The position numbers and the translations under genes were made by a program. 50,699 nt of DNA from Scytalidium lignicola (taxonomy: Eukaryota; Ascomycota; Leotiomycetes), in NCBI GenBank assembly GCA_002812745.2, contig NCSJ02000312.1:1-50699 (forward strand), written 5' to 3'. Positions 35,076 to 46,562 of the stretch are shown piece by piece; the first letter of the stretch is position 1, and each line of letters begins with the position of its first letter. Below the pieces are notes generated by a model that was not told the DNA's origin, searched no databases, and saw only the letters and a program-made list of their open reading frames with translations.

Positions 35076-35590
35076 ATGAACCCCTTCCAGCAGCACAAGA
35101 TTGATATCAGCGTAAGCATTTCATCCCTTCGTTCTTTTCTGATTTTTTTGCGCCTTACCCCTCTTTATGATCTCTTCCTAACTAGAATACATAATAGTCC
35201 CTCTCTCCTGACGAGCAGAAACTCTTCCGCCTCTACGGCAAGCTCCCCTCCGAATCCCACCACCCAGCAAAGAACCTCAAAGAGCGAAAATACTTCGACT
35301 CCGGTGACCTCGCTCTCTTCAAGTCCGGAAAAGTCGATTCAGTTGATACTGAAAGCGTTGGATCTCAGCACCCTGTTCCAGAGAATATTCCACATCTCAC
35401 TTCTCCGCGCGCAAGCATCGCAAGCCAGGGCGGCAGTGGCAATACCAACATTCGTCCCGGAATCGCAGGCAGTTCGCAGAGCGCAAGTCCAGTTAAGGAC
35501 AGTAGCTTTTTGACCTGGGAAACGAATGTCGATAATAATAAGGTAGAGGACGGGAATAAATCATTGGATACGAAGGCGAATAATAATTGA
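35076..35590 (+). CDS. igo1: endosulfine-family protein (Igo1-like)
   Basis: Small cytosolic phosphoprotein of the endosulfine/ARPP-19 family. In yeast and animals, phosphorylation by the Rim15/Greatwall kinase turns family members into PP2A-B55 inhibitors, linking nutrient state to quiescence and mitosis. Two exons (35076-35111 and 35198-35590) give 142 residues; the 86-nt intron has GTAAGC, a CTAAC branch and TAG. Exon 1 encodes MNPFQQHKIDIS, and exon 2 opens SLSPDEQKLFRLYGKLP. The kinase-site core FDSGD is present in RKYFDSGDLALFKSGK, but the residue after FDSGD is Leu where the family normally has Tyr. QHPVPENIPHLTSP and a SPVKD block follow, then an Asn/Asp-rich tail. The frame is intact. 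It may be a second, diverged copy, since the surroundings are accessory-type DNA. The symbol is by family only. Confidence 0.88.
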
Positions 35591-37083
35591 TATTGGTCTA
35601 CCGCTTGCGCACGCCGATATTCCTATTTGAAGATAAGTAGGGACTTATTTATGAGGTATAAATGGAATCATTAATGCACTAGCGTTTCGAGTTGGGTAAT
35701 TGTCGTAGGATTTTAATTAGCTTCTGCTAGATGTACAGCGTGGTTCTCATCTTGAACAGCAAGGTCTCTTTTTATTGACTAATTAGATAATAGTTGACCG
35801 GGAAGTAACTAAAGTTGGCGTGTTCAGCGTAACTCTATGAATACCAGGCAAAATTGTATGTATGGTTGTGGCGCTCTAGTTTACATACTGTTTCGCAGAG
35901 TCATATTATCTTCGGCTTAACCTTCTTTGCAAAGTTAGTAATACCATTTAGAAAAGTTATTTTTACTGGATACTATCTACTTTTTAGGATTTGTTGGATT
36001 ATGCTTTCTACTATTATCAATAAGGAGCAACAACGAGCTTCAAATTCTCGTTTCAAACTTACTCTTTCCAAATTTCCCTTATTGTTTCCACGTCATGGTT
36101 GTACAGTGCAAGCGTAATTGCGATTGTGGATATTGCAGTAGCCTCCACATCCTGGGGGACAAAAATAAGTTCACGTCGGGCCAGTGGAGAAATTTCTGTA
36201 GAACTAAAGCCTCAAGTTGTGACTAGCCTTTTCTCCCAAATTTCAACTTATATTCCCAAACAACCAAGCCAATGTACAGTACAACCACTCCCTTCTTGGC
36301 TTACGCAAAGCCCAATATCACAAATTAATAACGCCTTCTTCTAACCGTCGTTGCACTTAAGGTTTGACTTCATATTTCATACCTTTTTTAGAGCTCACAA
36401 TGTCCAGAATATGATAAAATCAAGAAAGACTATAATTGCAGGCTGAAATGGTGATATGTAAACTGTTAATTAGCGGGCTGGCAACGCCCAGACTAAACTA
36501 TTCCCATTGAGGGTTAAAACGGTCTATGGTTTGTACTTGCACAGCTACTAATGAACAGCTAATCTCAGGGAACACTGCACGAAGCAGATCTCTATTCTAC
36601 AACATATTGCATGTTTCACAGCCTCCGGGGAAGGTAGTAAGTTACCTTCCTTACTTGTTGAGATGCTCGCTATTGTGTTACTCTCCCTTGTCATCTCACC
36701 CAGCTTACTTCCGAGAGTGAGGGGTTTCGTCCCTAATAGTGTGAGCAGGTTCTGCCGACTCCGTAGAGCAGAATATTATAGTTTGTTTTCGGACTGGGGA
36801 AACGACGCTGCTAGGGGAGGACTTTGTAATATTAAGACGCCGCTTATGCGGAGAATGGCTGCCCCCTCGCAAACGTAGCAGTGGAGATTATATTAGTGAT
36901 TACACCGTCGCACGTCAAATCTTATCGGCCCGTCTACATGTGTTGTCAGTCTAGATTTAATAAATGAACCGCATCCTTTATTCTGTTATCCCCGCTGCCA
37001 AAATGGAATAAAGTTCTACTTCTCTTAACAATTTGAGTCCTGTTTGTAGTCCCCCTGAAATCTTAGACAGCTCCGGCGTAGCA
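35591..37083. other. intergenic between endosulfine and P450 genes
   Basis: About 1.5 kb without a convincing gene. Short open frames on the plus strand (35854-36117, 36099-36344, 36526-36878) have no motifs or splice continuity. It probably holds the endosulfine 3' UTR and the P450 promoter. Confidence 0.4.
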
Positions 37084-37183
37084 ATGGTGCTATCATATTT
37101 CTTCAATGGCTGTGCTACTTTTATAAGTTCGGTCAGTTTATATATACTATGTTATTATATTCCAGTTAATTTCATGACCTAAT

Positions 37184-38684
37184 TTGAGGGTAAAGTGGTT
37201 CATATTTCTCTTCGTTCGAGCCATTTATAGGATAACTTTCCATCCTCTTGCCCGCTTTCCAGGACCAAAGTTCCGTGCTATTTCTACCATTCCACATGCT
37301 TGGTCGACAGCATCAGGTAACTTGCCTCACGATCTTTCAGACCTCCATAAAAACTATGGCGATGTCGTTCGTTTTGAACCTAACAGCCTGACATTTATCT
37401 CTCCGGAAGCTTGGAATGATATTTACAGCCACGCGAGAGCAAGGGCAAACCCCAAAGTAGGCTATGGCGAACCCGCTCCGGGAATTCATAGCATTGTGAC
37501 GGCTCCCGATGCAGAGACTCATGCCAGGCAGAGGAAAATCATTTCACATGCTTTCTCTGATAAAGCATTAAAAGACCAGGAGTCGTTTGTTCTAGAATAT
37601 CTCAGGAGATTGATCGTTCAATTGCGTGAGCGCGCTAGCAATCCAGGAACCGCGGTCGTGAATTTGGTACAATGGTTTGACTGGACAACTTTCGATATTA
37701 TTGGTGATCTTTCCTTTGGTGAACCGTTTGATTGCTTGAAAAACTCATCTTACCATATCTGGGTAGATACACTTCTACAAGTCGTCGTGGCTGTATCCTT
37801 CATTACCGCTGCTCGATTATATACCCCCCTTGACAAGGTGCTGATGATGGTGGCTCCGAAGAAGGCCATGGAAATCCGTGATAACCATACAGCCATGAGC
37901 AAGGATAAGGTGCATCGACGTATGCAAGTTGATATCGATAGGAAAGACTTCTGGAGTTATATTCTTCAACGCAAGGAGGATGCTGCCGGTATGAGTATGG
38001 AGGAGATGGAGGTTAATGCTGCCACCCTCATTATAGCTGGTAGTGAGACTATCTCTACGACATGCTCTGGGGCTTGCTACTACTTGTGTAAAAGTCCGGC
38101 TCTGATGAAGCAGATTTGCGATGAGATCAGAGGAACCTTCAAATTCGAAGAAGAGATTAACATGACAAGTGTCCAGAAGCTCAAATTTCTCCACGCCGTA
38201 TTGATGGAAGGGATGCGTCTCTTTCCCCCAGCACCTGCTGGAGCACCTCGACTCACACCGCCGGAAGGAGAGATGATTGGAAAATACTTTGTTCCTGGAA
38301 ATGTAAGCCTCTGTATCCACTCTGTGCTCATTACAAGAGTGAAGTATTAACCAAAGAAAGACAACCGTAATGATTTCTCAACTCGCAGCATATATCAACC
38401 CCAATAACTTTGTCAATCCACTTAAATACGCCCCAGAGAGGTGGCTTGGAGACCCAATGTACGATACAGACGTAAAAGAGGTGTTCAAGCCTTTCTCAGT
38501 TGGACCAAGAAATTGTATTGGCAAAAACTTAGCCTGGATGGAAACAAAAATGATCATGGCTAACATGATTTGGAATTTTGATCTAGAACTTGAGGATGAG
38601 AACTTTGAACCGCAAAATCAGAAGATGCATGTGCTATGGCAGAAACCGGCGTTAACAGTCAGATTAAAGAACAGGCAATTTTAA
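37184..38684 (+). CDS. cytochrome P450 monooxygenase
   Basis: ER-anchored haem-thiolate monooxygenase. The style is that of fungal secondary-metabolism P450s related to the isotrichodermin C-15 hydroxylase group; the substrate is unknown. The body reads through exon 1 to 38302, a 58-nt intron (38303-38360, GTAAGC...AAAG) and exon 2 to TAA 38684. Landmarks are a proline-rich hinge FHPLARFPGPK, the I-helix AGSETIST (near 38036), EGMR as the ExxR motif (38207-38218), PERW, and the haem loop FSVGPRNCIGK with its Cys codon at 38514. The N terminus is unclear: the body frame has no ATG before a TGA at 37175, and 37184 is only the first open TTG. An ATG at 37084 starts a hydrophobic stretch (MVLSYFFNGCATFISSVSLY) in another frame, so the anchor may need a frameshift correction or an unseen intron. 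The catalytic part looks intact. Confidence 0.85.
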
Positions 38685-38950
38685 GCATCTACACATACAG
38701 AGCTTATCTCAAAAGTGTGAGGGAGATACACATAGCGGTAAAAGGGGCATAAATTTACGGAAATGGTTGATGGGGTGGATGTGAGAAAGAGCTGCAAAGA
38801 ATAGTAGCAGCTGATTGTTATCCAAAAACACGAAGAAGATAGTCATACCATAAAAGCTTAGCAGAATAACTAACAGCTTTCTTAGACATACCATTAGTAC
38901 AAGTTTAACCCTTTGTTCTGAGCTTGAATAGTTTATTTCGAGCCATCTTC

Positions 38951-40265
38951 CTACCCAAATCTGTAAACTACTAGTCTTGCTAGTTTAACGTTCAATTCGA
39001 ACTTCGGCTTCATCTCCTCATTACTCTCTAGCTCTACGGTCTCAAATTCCTGAAATAATCTCACCAGCACATATGCAATCTGGCCGATAGCGAACGACCG
39101 CCCCAGACAAGTACGCGGGCCATGGCTGAACGGAACGTACGTCCACTTATCTCCTTTCCAGTTTTCCCATCGATCTGGGTTAAAGACGCTAACATCAGAG
39201 CCTATTAGGTCCAGACGACGCTGGGTGCAGAGAATCGAATATACCACGCGTCTCTTTGGGGATTAAGACTGGCTCCGTCGAGTCTTGACCACCGCCATGT
39301 GGCAGTTCAGTGTTGACGAGAGCAGTGCGCATATTTATACCCACTACAGAATTGTCAAGTATGTCATAAGGAATAGATTGAAGCTAACAAATTTCTTACA
39401 GGAAGGATACATCCCAAAGTCTCCTTTATGATGTTCTGCAGACAGTTCATCTTGCTGAGCTCCGCATATGTTGGATTGCGATCATGGCCGATGTTTTATT
39501 GTCACCGTTAGAATATAGTCATATTCGTCAAATTTTATGTTAATTTAATACTTGTCTTTAATTTCTGTTTACAATCTATGTAATATTTCTAGGTATCTTG
39601 ACAGTTCATACAGGGTCCATGATAAAGATATAACAGTTGGCTCCTACAACGAACGAAGTGTGATTAGATGAGATGCTCAATAGATATATGTTAAATGAAA
39701 TTCTAGGAAATAACCTTACCCGACCTCTAATTAGGACCGCTATAAGCTGATTCTTAATATGTTATAAGTTGATATAGGGTATCAGAAATACCTATTTAAT
39801 AAATGTGAGGTTGGGATAACAAAATTAACACTACCCCTAGGTCCCTTCTCATAAATTTTAGAAAGAAGTAATCTCATATGCTGTTCAGCAACGCGAAGAT
39901 TAGTAGAACGGTTCTTGGAAAGCTATACGTGCAAATATGTCTCAGAAATGTAATTTTAAGATATGAAGCCGTTCCTTTGGTAAAACTTACATGAGGCTGT
40001 GATGAGTCTTTTTGTAGTTCCCATGCATGTCCATCAGCTGTGGAAGAAGTGGTCTTAGTTTTTCCAATTTGTTCTATATGGCGCAGAAGAAAGTAAAACC
40101 TGCTGTTACTTACCAGTAAATACTGAATCACCCATAACATCATTCCATATCCCTTTTGGTATCTTGCATTTTCCCCAATCTGCAAACCTTGTACTCATGA
40201 TAGACTTGATATTTTCAGAATCATCAGTAACGACTAGATGTGTTCCAAACATGCGGTACTCTGCT
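38951..40265 (-). pseudogene. CYP52-type cytochrome P450, decayed relic
   Basis: Minus-strand remains of an alkane/fatty-acid-hydroxylase-like P450. The 5' part (about 40265-39990) encodes YRMFGTHLVVTDDSENIKSI and FADWGKCKIPKGIWNDVMGD. An intron (GTAAGT...CCACAG) and ADGHAWELQKDSSQPH follow, then a second intron and NRSTNLRVAEQHMRLLLSKI (to about 39850). The middle third is missing. The 3' part (about 39495-38951) holds NPTYAELSKMNCLQNIIKET, a broken ExxR (one base missing after ACTTTG), an intron, then NMRTALVNTELPHGGG. A second frame break near 39244 precedes NPDRWENW, the haem loop FSHGPRTCLGR (Cys present) and the end. It lies convergent to the P450 at 37184-38684, 270 bp away, but belongs to a different P450 group. 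Confidence 0.82.
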
Positions 40266-42804
40266 GTGTGTCATGAGAACGACATGTGAGATTCTGCGAT
40301 CATAGTGAACATCTGGTCATGTAGAAACGAACTCGCAAATGTAAAATCTACGTCAATACCTAATGTCAGGTTAGAGAATTTTCTTTCAATCTAGTCTAGT
40401 TAAAGTAACTGACCAAGATAGACATAGACATAAATCAAAGAGGTCGTGTCATTGAAGATGGGACGTGCCAAGGAGAAGTAATGATGGAACTATGCGAACA
40501 GCATGCGAGCCTTTTGCGTGGTTCGGTCTGAGCAAGATACAATATAGGATTCCAATAAAGTATCCCTCAGGCCCAGGGGCCACTTTGAGGCCACTGTTAG
40601 CGCCATGTTTAAGGTCACAATTCATGAAGTACGGAACACCAACAAAAGATAATCACTTATTTAAACGTAATAACTTGTTATGTTGATTTAATTAAGGGAA
40701 ATGATAATTTACTTGATATTGTATTATAATAATTAATAGATTTCTTTTATCTTATTTGAGAGTAGATTTGTGGTTTCTGATAAATTATACTTGTATAGAT
40801 ATTTATGCCTGATTTTCTTTAACGCGACCTAGGGCCTGAGGAGATAGCACAAAAAACATAGAAAGGATTATGAAGACCCCATGGTAGACGCAGTAGTCAG
40901 AGAAAGAACTCAGAGACGAGATGGTGATGTATCGCTGGCATGCCGTAGGCAACCACATCGTTGCTGTTCTTCAAGATGCTGTGGGGAGTAATACATTTAT
41001 AATTCCACTTAAAGATCAGAAATTCAAGAAGTCACGAAGACGGTAGAAGGCAGCACTTCCTATAACTCTAGTATTCAATGCAGTTATACAAGGGAAATGG
41101 ATTAATAGATAAACCAGTAGAGCATAAGTAAAGAATGCTTTAACGCTAATAAGAACAAATAAATATTATTAGCTAGTGACAACACGATAAAATGGGGAAC
41201 TATTAGTATCAACTGTAATAAAAACAGAGTGAGCTGTAAATAATAAATCTGATGGTAAAAAATATGCCTTATTCGTACATCGCAGGTAGCTTTGGAGTAC
41301 TAGACAGTAGGGTCCCTGCAAACGTCCCTTTTTGGTATTGTGTTTCCTTATCCGTATATCTGGCATGCAGGCAATACCGCAGCTGAGCATGTTTAGTTAT
41401 GGCACTGATATTGAAAGCGTATTATTGGTTATATAAAATGTAGGTGCTGACAAATTCCCTCAAAAAAAGATCTAGATATCTAGTAAATATGGTAGAAAGG
41501 GAGAGTGGATATCCCGACTAGAAGGAATAATAAGGAAAGCTAATGACTATTGACTGTGAAATAGTTCTGGGTGCGGTGGCATAGATATGATTAGGTGCAT
41601 TTAATTTTATTATCACACATAAATTTATCAACTTATGCTTATTTATCCATCCATCCCTTCCTGCAAGGCAATAGAATAATCATTCATATTATTGATTTAA
41701 TATATCCTAAAATTGACTAAATAAAAACAGAGTGATGAATTCCTGCGGAATTAAACTTTCTACAGATTACTTGTAAACAGCGGTAAATAATAGCATTGCC
41801 AACTTATCTCCAAAAATTAAACTGTAATAGTATCCAATAGCCTTACCTTACCCACGTTCGTCAACTGCTATCAGGAAGCACCACATATATCAACTTTAGG
41901 CTCCAAAAGCCCATAAGCCATTACTCTGCTCCGATAGATTCCTTATGATCAGCATAATTAATTAACTAAATTGTCCATAAACATCACTCTGACTGTTACC
42001 TTTGGTGTCTTCATTTCAACGCACTTGGGGTTTGGCTCGATCTAGGTTAAGTACGGTTCACATCGTATTCCTACTGAATAGGGAAATGTTCTGACAATTT
42101 AGAACATCGCCGGGTAAACACTACTTCAAAATTTATTTATCCTATTATGCAATGCAAGGAAGTGAGTTATTATTGATCATGGAGTCTAATACGTAGAAAT
42201 ATGCCGACTTCTTGAGCGCTAGAAGTGCCTCTGTAATTGGAGAAACTTTTAGGCTATTATTGCCCTATAATAGCCTCTAATTATAGCGCATTTTAGGTAG
42301 GATACTGTACTGCTTAGACGCTAATTGGGCTCCGACTCAGGCAGCTCAAGTACGTTCAACCGTATTGCGGAAGTTTGAAAAGAGGCTAGTTTTAAAAAAG
42401 GGTTTAATCAAACCACAACAGGAAAGACTGAAGTAGGCTTATTTTTTTAACTCTAATTTATAGCTTTTGAATATAAAATTTTATTCTATTTTTGTGCGTC
42501 TTGCTACAAAATTATAAACTCTACAATTCTTCTTAACGCCAGTCTAGACTTCATTAGAAAATNACGAAAACCAAATCACTAACATATAAAACAACTTGTC
42601 CACTTATATAAGAAACGCTAATCCAGTTAATTACTCCATCGCTCAAACAATCACTCAATTATAGCCTCTTTTAATGACACAACCCCACCATCCTCCCACT
42701 GTCGCCGTTCTCTCATGTCCAAAGAGATAGTCAAAACACCGGATCATAAGAGACACAGTGTCTATTCTCAGATCACTGCATGGTTGGAGAGTTCGCTTAT
42801 CTTA
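40266..42804. other. intergenic, no gene seen
   Basis: About 2.5 kb without recognisable genes. A few frames of 65-75 codons (40465-40686 plus, 41169-41390 minus) carry no motif. Locally AT-rich around 40680-40810 and 42420-42600, with an N at 42563. Confidence 0.45.
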
Positions 42805-43760
42805 TTAGACAGACTGCTCCTCCTTCCTCTGTTGCACTGCAGCAATGCCAGCACCAACAAGGGCATGGATCGGGCCTTGTCTCTTTCTTCTCCCATTACC
42901 GCCTTGGGAACTACCTCTCCCAGCTAAACTTCCCTTCCACGGCCTGCTTGCAATAGGACCTCGTGCTGTGGGTGCAAGAGCATCTGTCATCCAGCCAACC
43001 ACCAGGTAAATGACCACAACTGCCATTTCTTCTAGGACCGCCATGAAGACATGAATAATGACGGAGCCGGTAAGGAGGTTGAAATGGCTGTTGTGAGCGA
43101 AGACTGAAATTAGAGAATAGATAAGTCGGACCAAGATGAACGGGAGGGCGAGGACAACGGCGTAGGAAAACTTCCTGTCGTCGCCTGGGGAGGTGGAGAG
43201 CTTGGCTGATATCACAGCAGCTATCAGAACTAATGCGACGAAGGCCACAACGTACAGCACAACGCCGACCTTGGTTGTTGCTTGCGGTTGGTACACTCCC
43301 GTTGGTGATACGCTACTCGTTGCGCCAACAATGGATAATATTAAGCCAATTGTAATGACGAGTTGTATAAGTCGGAACTGTATGGCGTGAAATAACCCCG
43401 ATGAGGATGTGGCAGTTGAGTCGGCACTACTTATCGAGTTAATTAGAATTCATAATGGACGATGGTATGAGACCAAGCTTACCAGCGCGAGAGCAGACCA
43501 AGAGTCGCAAGAAGTAAAGGCGATATGCCAATCGAATCCAAAATAAGGACGGCCTCGATGAGACCCTTCGTTTCCGATTGGTAAGTCGCAAGCTGGCAAC
43601 AAGCGCCCACGATTCGGACTAGGCAGAGTATGAGAGTGAAGATGAAGCCAGAACTACGACCAAATCCATGGCGGCGGCAGACTATGACTGCGACAATCAA
43701 GGCAGGGAAGTAGATCAGAAGTTCCAAGATGGAAATGCCTCCTTGCGAGTTGAACTTCAT
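42805..43760 (-). CDS. DUF7702-like multi-pass membrane protein
   Basis: Integral membrane protein of a fungus-specific family (DUF7702-like), function unknown. Two exons on the minus strand, 43760-43483 and 43426-42805, join across a 56-nt intron (GTAAGC...AAGTAG, CTAAT branch) to give 299 residues without a break. A 3'-site choice three bases away (43429) would also keep frame. Exon 1 starts MKFNSQGGISILELLIYFPA and contains the conserved CRRHGFGRSSGFIFTLILC and IEAVLILDSIGISPLLLAT. Exon 2 contains IQLVITIGLILSIVGATSS, TTKVGVVLYVVAFVALVLI, FILVRLIYSLISVFAHNSHF and VIYLVVGWM. About seven hydrophobic segments precede a Gly/Arg/Lys-rich cytosolic tail. Intact. Confidence 0.85.
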
Positions 43761-44518
43761 GATGAAAGTCTGATGTTGATATTGAGGATATGATAAGTAG
43801 GGGAACAGATACTAGATAACGAGGTTGATATAGAAGTGGTAGTTATTGATGTGGTCGTAGTCGAGAACATAAGGTTGTATATATAGTCAACCATCCTGAA
43901 GGCTTGATATGTAGCGCCGAATGACATTCCCCATTGAGATAGGAAAGAGCTGCAGTCGGGTTGCCATCTGCATGGCTCTATCGTGATCGATCTGTAGGGA
44001 TCTGTTCGTAGTGCCATTAAAATTTTTGAAATAGGCTCGTTATGTTTCAACCAGGCTTGTGTGCCGTCTCGTATCTTCAAATAAAGACAGAGTTTTCTAA
44101 CTTAATATGCCGAGTGTCAGCACTACACAAAATGGTTGGCAACCCACGGGCTACAAAGCAAGGTCCAGATGTTTAATTATCTGAAGGAGCGAGTAGATGG
44201 CCTCGACAGCTGCCTAAGGCTTTCGGACCTGCTCCATACGACGCACGGGTTCGTCATTATTCAGCGAGCGACTATGCCTTTAATGGGGAGGACTTCGTAG
44301 CTAGGCGATATATAGTTAGCGAAGTGCACAGACCCAGGGACAACGAGTCGCTAAGCCTTTTATAGGGAAGAGTTCGGAGCTAAGCCTTTCACAGCTAGCG
44401 CAGTGGATTCAGGCGACGGATCTGCCGTGGGTGCCCGCCCACGCCGCCTAAGCCTGGGATCTCTCTGATATCCTCTTCTCCACGAATCTCCCCAGCCCAC
44501 TTGCATTGCCCCTCTGAA
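43761..44518. promoter_or_regulatory. shared upstream region of the divergent DUF7702 and Zn2Cys6 genes
   Basis: A 758-bp divergent intergenic region. It contains an imperfect tandem duplication: the block starting 44269 (CGACTATGCCTTTAAT...) recurs with changes from 44349 (CGCTAAGCCTTTTATA...). Each copy contains TTCG-AGCTA and a later GTTAGCG/GCTAGCG word. It ends near 44412, about 110 bp before the regulator's ATG. The duplicated words could be binding sites, but this is inference. Confidence 0.4.
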
Positions 44519-46258
44519 ATGGGTTACTATGGGCTCCCAAGCAAAGCTTGTTCCCATTGCAGAAGCAGAAGAATCAAGGTACGTGACGTAGTGCTCCCGC
44601 TGCTCCTATTCAGACCTAGTTACACGCATCTGTTCCAGAGATCGGAAACCCCGAATCACTCTCTGACATACTATACTGGTAGTGCGATTTGTCAACCCCA
44701 TCATGCGGGCAGTGCATGAGAGGTAATCGGACTTGCTTTGGGTACCGCAAAGTAACAGATTTGCTCTTCCGTGATCAGAGCAAAGATGTTGCTTCGAAAG
44801 CGCAACGGGCCAAGCAGACATCGCAATCAAGCGCGCCGGGATCCGTCACCAAGCTGCCTCCTGCAAATGGTGATTATTTTCAAGCAGTATCAGTATCACA
44901 GCTAGATTTATCCACGTCCTCTAGCGCTGCATGCCCTGTACTATCCTCCCTCCCGATGTCTGTAGAAAGTCAGGCTTGCTGTTTCTTCTTCAGCAACTAT
45001 CCATCTCAGCCATCCAAGAACTTTGGAAGCGTGTATGAAGACATGCCGGCCCTTTATTACTTGGAATCACCCGATAGCCCGCTGCAGTACATCGTTACGG
45101 CTCTAGGTCTGGCTGGTATGTCCCATCACACTGACACATCCGGTATGGAGGTAGCTGGAGGTGCCTGGTATTATAAAGCATTGAACACGGTCAACAAAAG
45201 TCTTCGAGATCGAGAACTAGTCAAGCTCGATCAGACACTCCTCGTGGTGCTGCTGCTGGGACTGTACGAAGTATGTATTGCCACACGCTGCGTTTCTTCA
45301 AAAGTCAGGAGCTAATCTCTTTAATTATCAGATCAATACTTGCAGCACGTCTAAATCGATGAAATCCTGGCTGAATCATATCAAAGGAGCAACGGCACTA
45401 CTAGATCTGCGTGGCGAGGAGCAGCTCAACAGCGAATTCGGCCGTGCTTTGTTCATCCAGGCACGTACGCAGATAATCTCAGGTTGCTATCAGACTCGGT
45501 CGCCGGTGCCAGATATAGTCGTCCAGCTGTCTCGAAAATGTCACGAAAGAAGTAGCGATCCAGTCGAAGGTCTCATCCTGATCGTCTTCCACTTTTGCAG
45601 TATCAGAGCTCAGACACCTTTCTGTCCTCCATCTACCCAAGCAGAGGTCACCACCAGAGCCACCATTTCCCGATTCACTTCAATCTCGCAAGCGCTCGCA
45701 AATTGGCATGACAGCCTCCCAGCTGCATTCATTCCATCAACGGTATTCATCGGGAGGGCTAGTTCTGAGACTCTATCGGAATACTACTACCTCTATGAAG
45801 ACATCTGGACCGCCGCCATCGCGAACAACTACCGCGCCAACAGCATCCTTGTTCACGAAGCACTGATCAGTCAGCTGCAATTCCTGCGAGACCATTATAC
45901 CAACGATATGGACGAACTTTTGGAGCTCGAAGACCAAATATCGCATTCCTGCCGCACGATCTTATCACTTATTGATGCGGTCTGCGCCAGCGTCCCTAGC
46001 CTCCTCCAGTCCAACTTTGCTGCAGCTGGTGTCGGGCTTCTCTGGGTGCTGTACGTATGTGCGCAGATTTCGCCACGTACAGCACCGTTACATGATGCGA
46101 CGCGCAGCTGGATTATCGGGCGCTTAGAGAAGATTGGGGCTGAGATGGGGGTGCGACAGGCGACGACGTTGGCTGGATTTCTGCATAAACAGATCGAGGT
46201 CACAGATCTGTTGCACGATGGGTCACTGTGGAAGGATGGTTTGAATAGCCGTCTATAA
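44519..46258 (+). CDS. Zn2Cys6 transcription factor
   Basis: Fungal binuclear-cluster DNA-binding regulator acting in the nucleus. Three exons (44519-44578, 44683-45270, 45332-46258) give 524 residues. The introns are 104 and 61 nt with standard ends. The zinc cluster is complete only after splicing: C11-x2-C14-x6-C21-x6-C28-x2-C31-x6-C38 (ACSHCRSRRIK joined to CDLSTPSCGQC). The first intron cuts it right before the third Cys. A Ser/Ala-rich linker precedes a helical domain with SWLNHIKGATALLDLRGEEQ and YEDIWTAAIANNYRANSILV. These match the fungal-specific domain 2 type (Fungal_trans_2/DUF3468). ATG 44519 is chosen; a TTG 18 bp upstream is in frame but unlikely. Divergent from the DUF7702 gene. 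Targets unknown; no intact biosynthetic cluster adjoins it. Confidence 0.92.
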
Positions 46259-46562
46259 CTATGAGCAAAATGAGCCTTCGTCCAGAAATCCTACCGATCG
46301 GTCAATTCATCGGAGGGTTGGGTGAATCCTACATATTGGTCCCTTCCCAAGACCCTACAGCTGCGTTGAAACTCTGAAATACGAGGCGGGGCGTATCACA
46401 GGAAGGGATTCTTTATGGAAAAGACGAAAGTGGGGGGATGGATAGCAAACGAGGGCGGCAGAGCCTGACCTAAAGTGTGCAGTGTTAGTGGTCTACAAGA
46501 ACCCTTCATTTCACCTCTGGAGACGACGACATCTGCCATCTTTCTGCCCTTCATGATCAGAG
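46259..46562. other. intergenic 3' of the regulator
   Basis: About 300 bp between the regulator and the FAD-oxidoreductase relic. It may include unrecognised 3' remains of the relic, but no family residues could be identified. Confidence 0.35.

Noticed and set aside
43757..44080. 107-codon frame upstream of the DUF7702 gene, minus strand
   Set aside because: Ser/Thr-Ile low-complexity end and no motifs; it overlaps the start of the DUF7702 gene and is probably its 5' leader.
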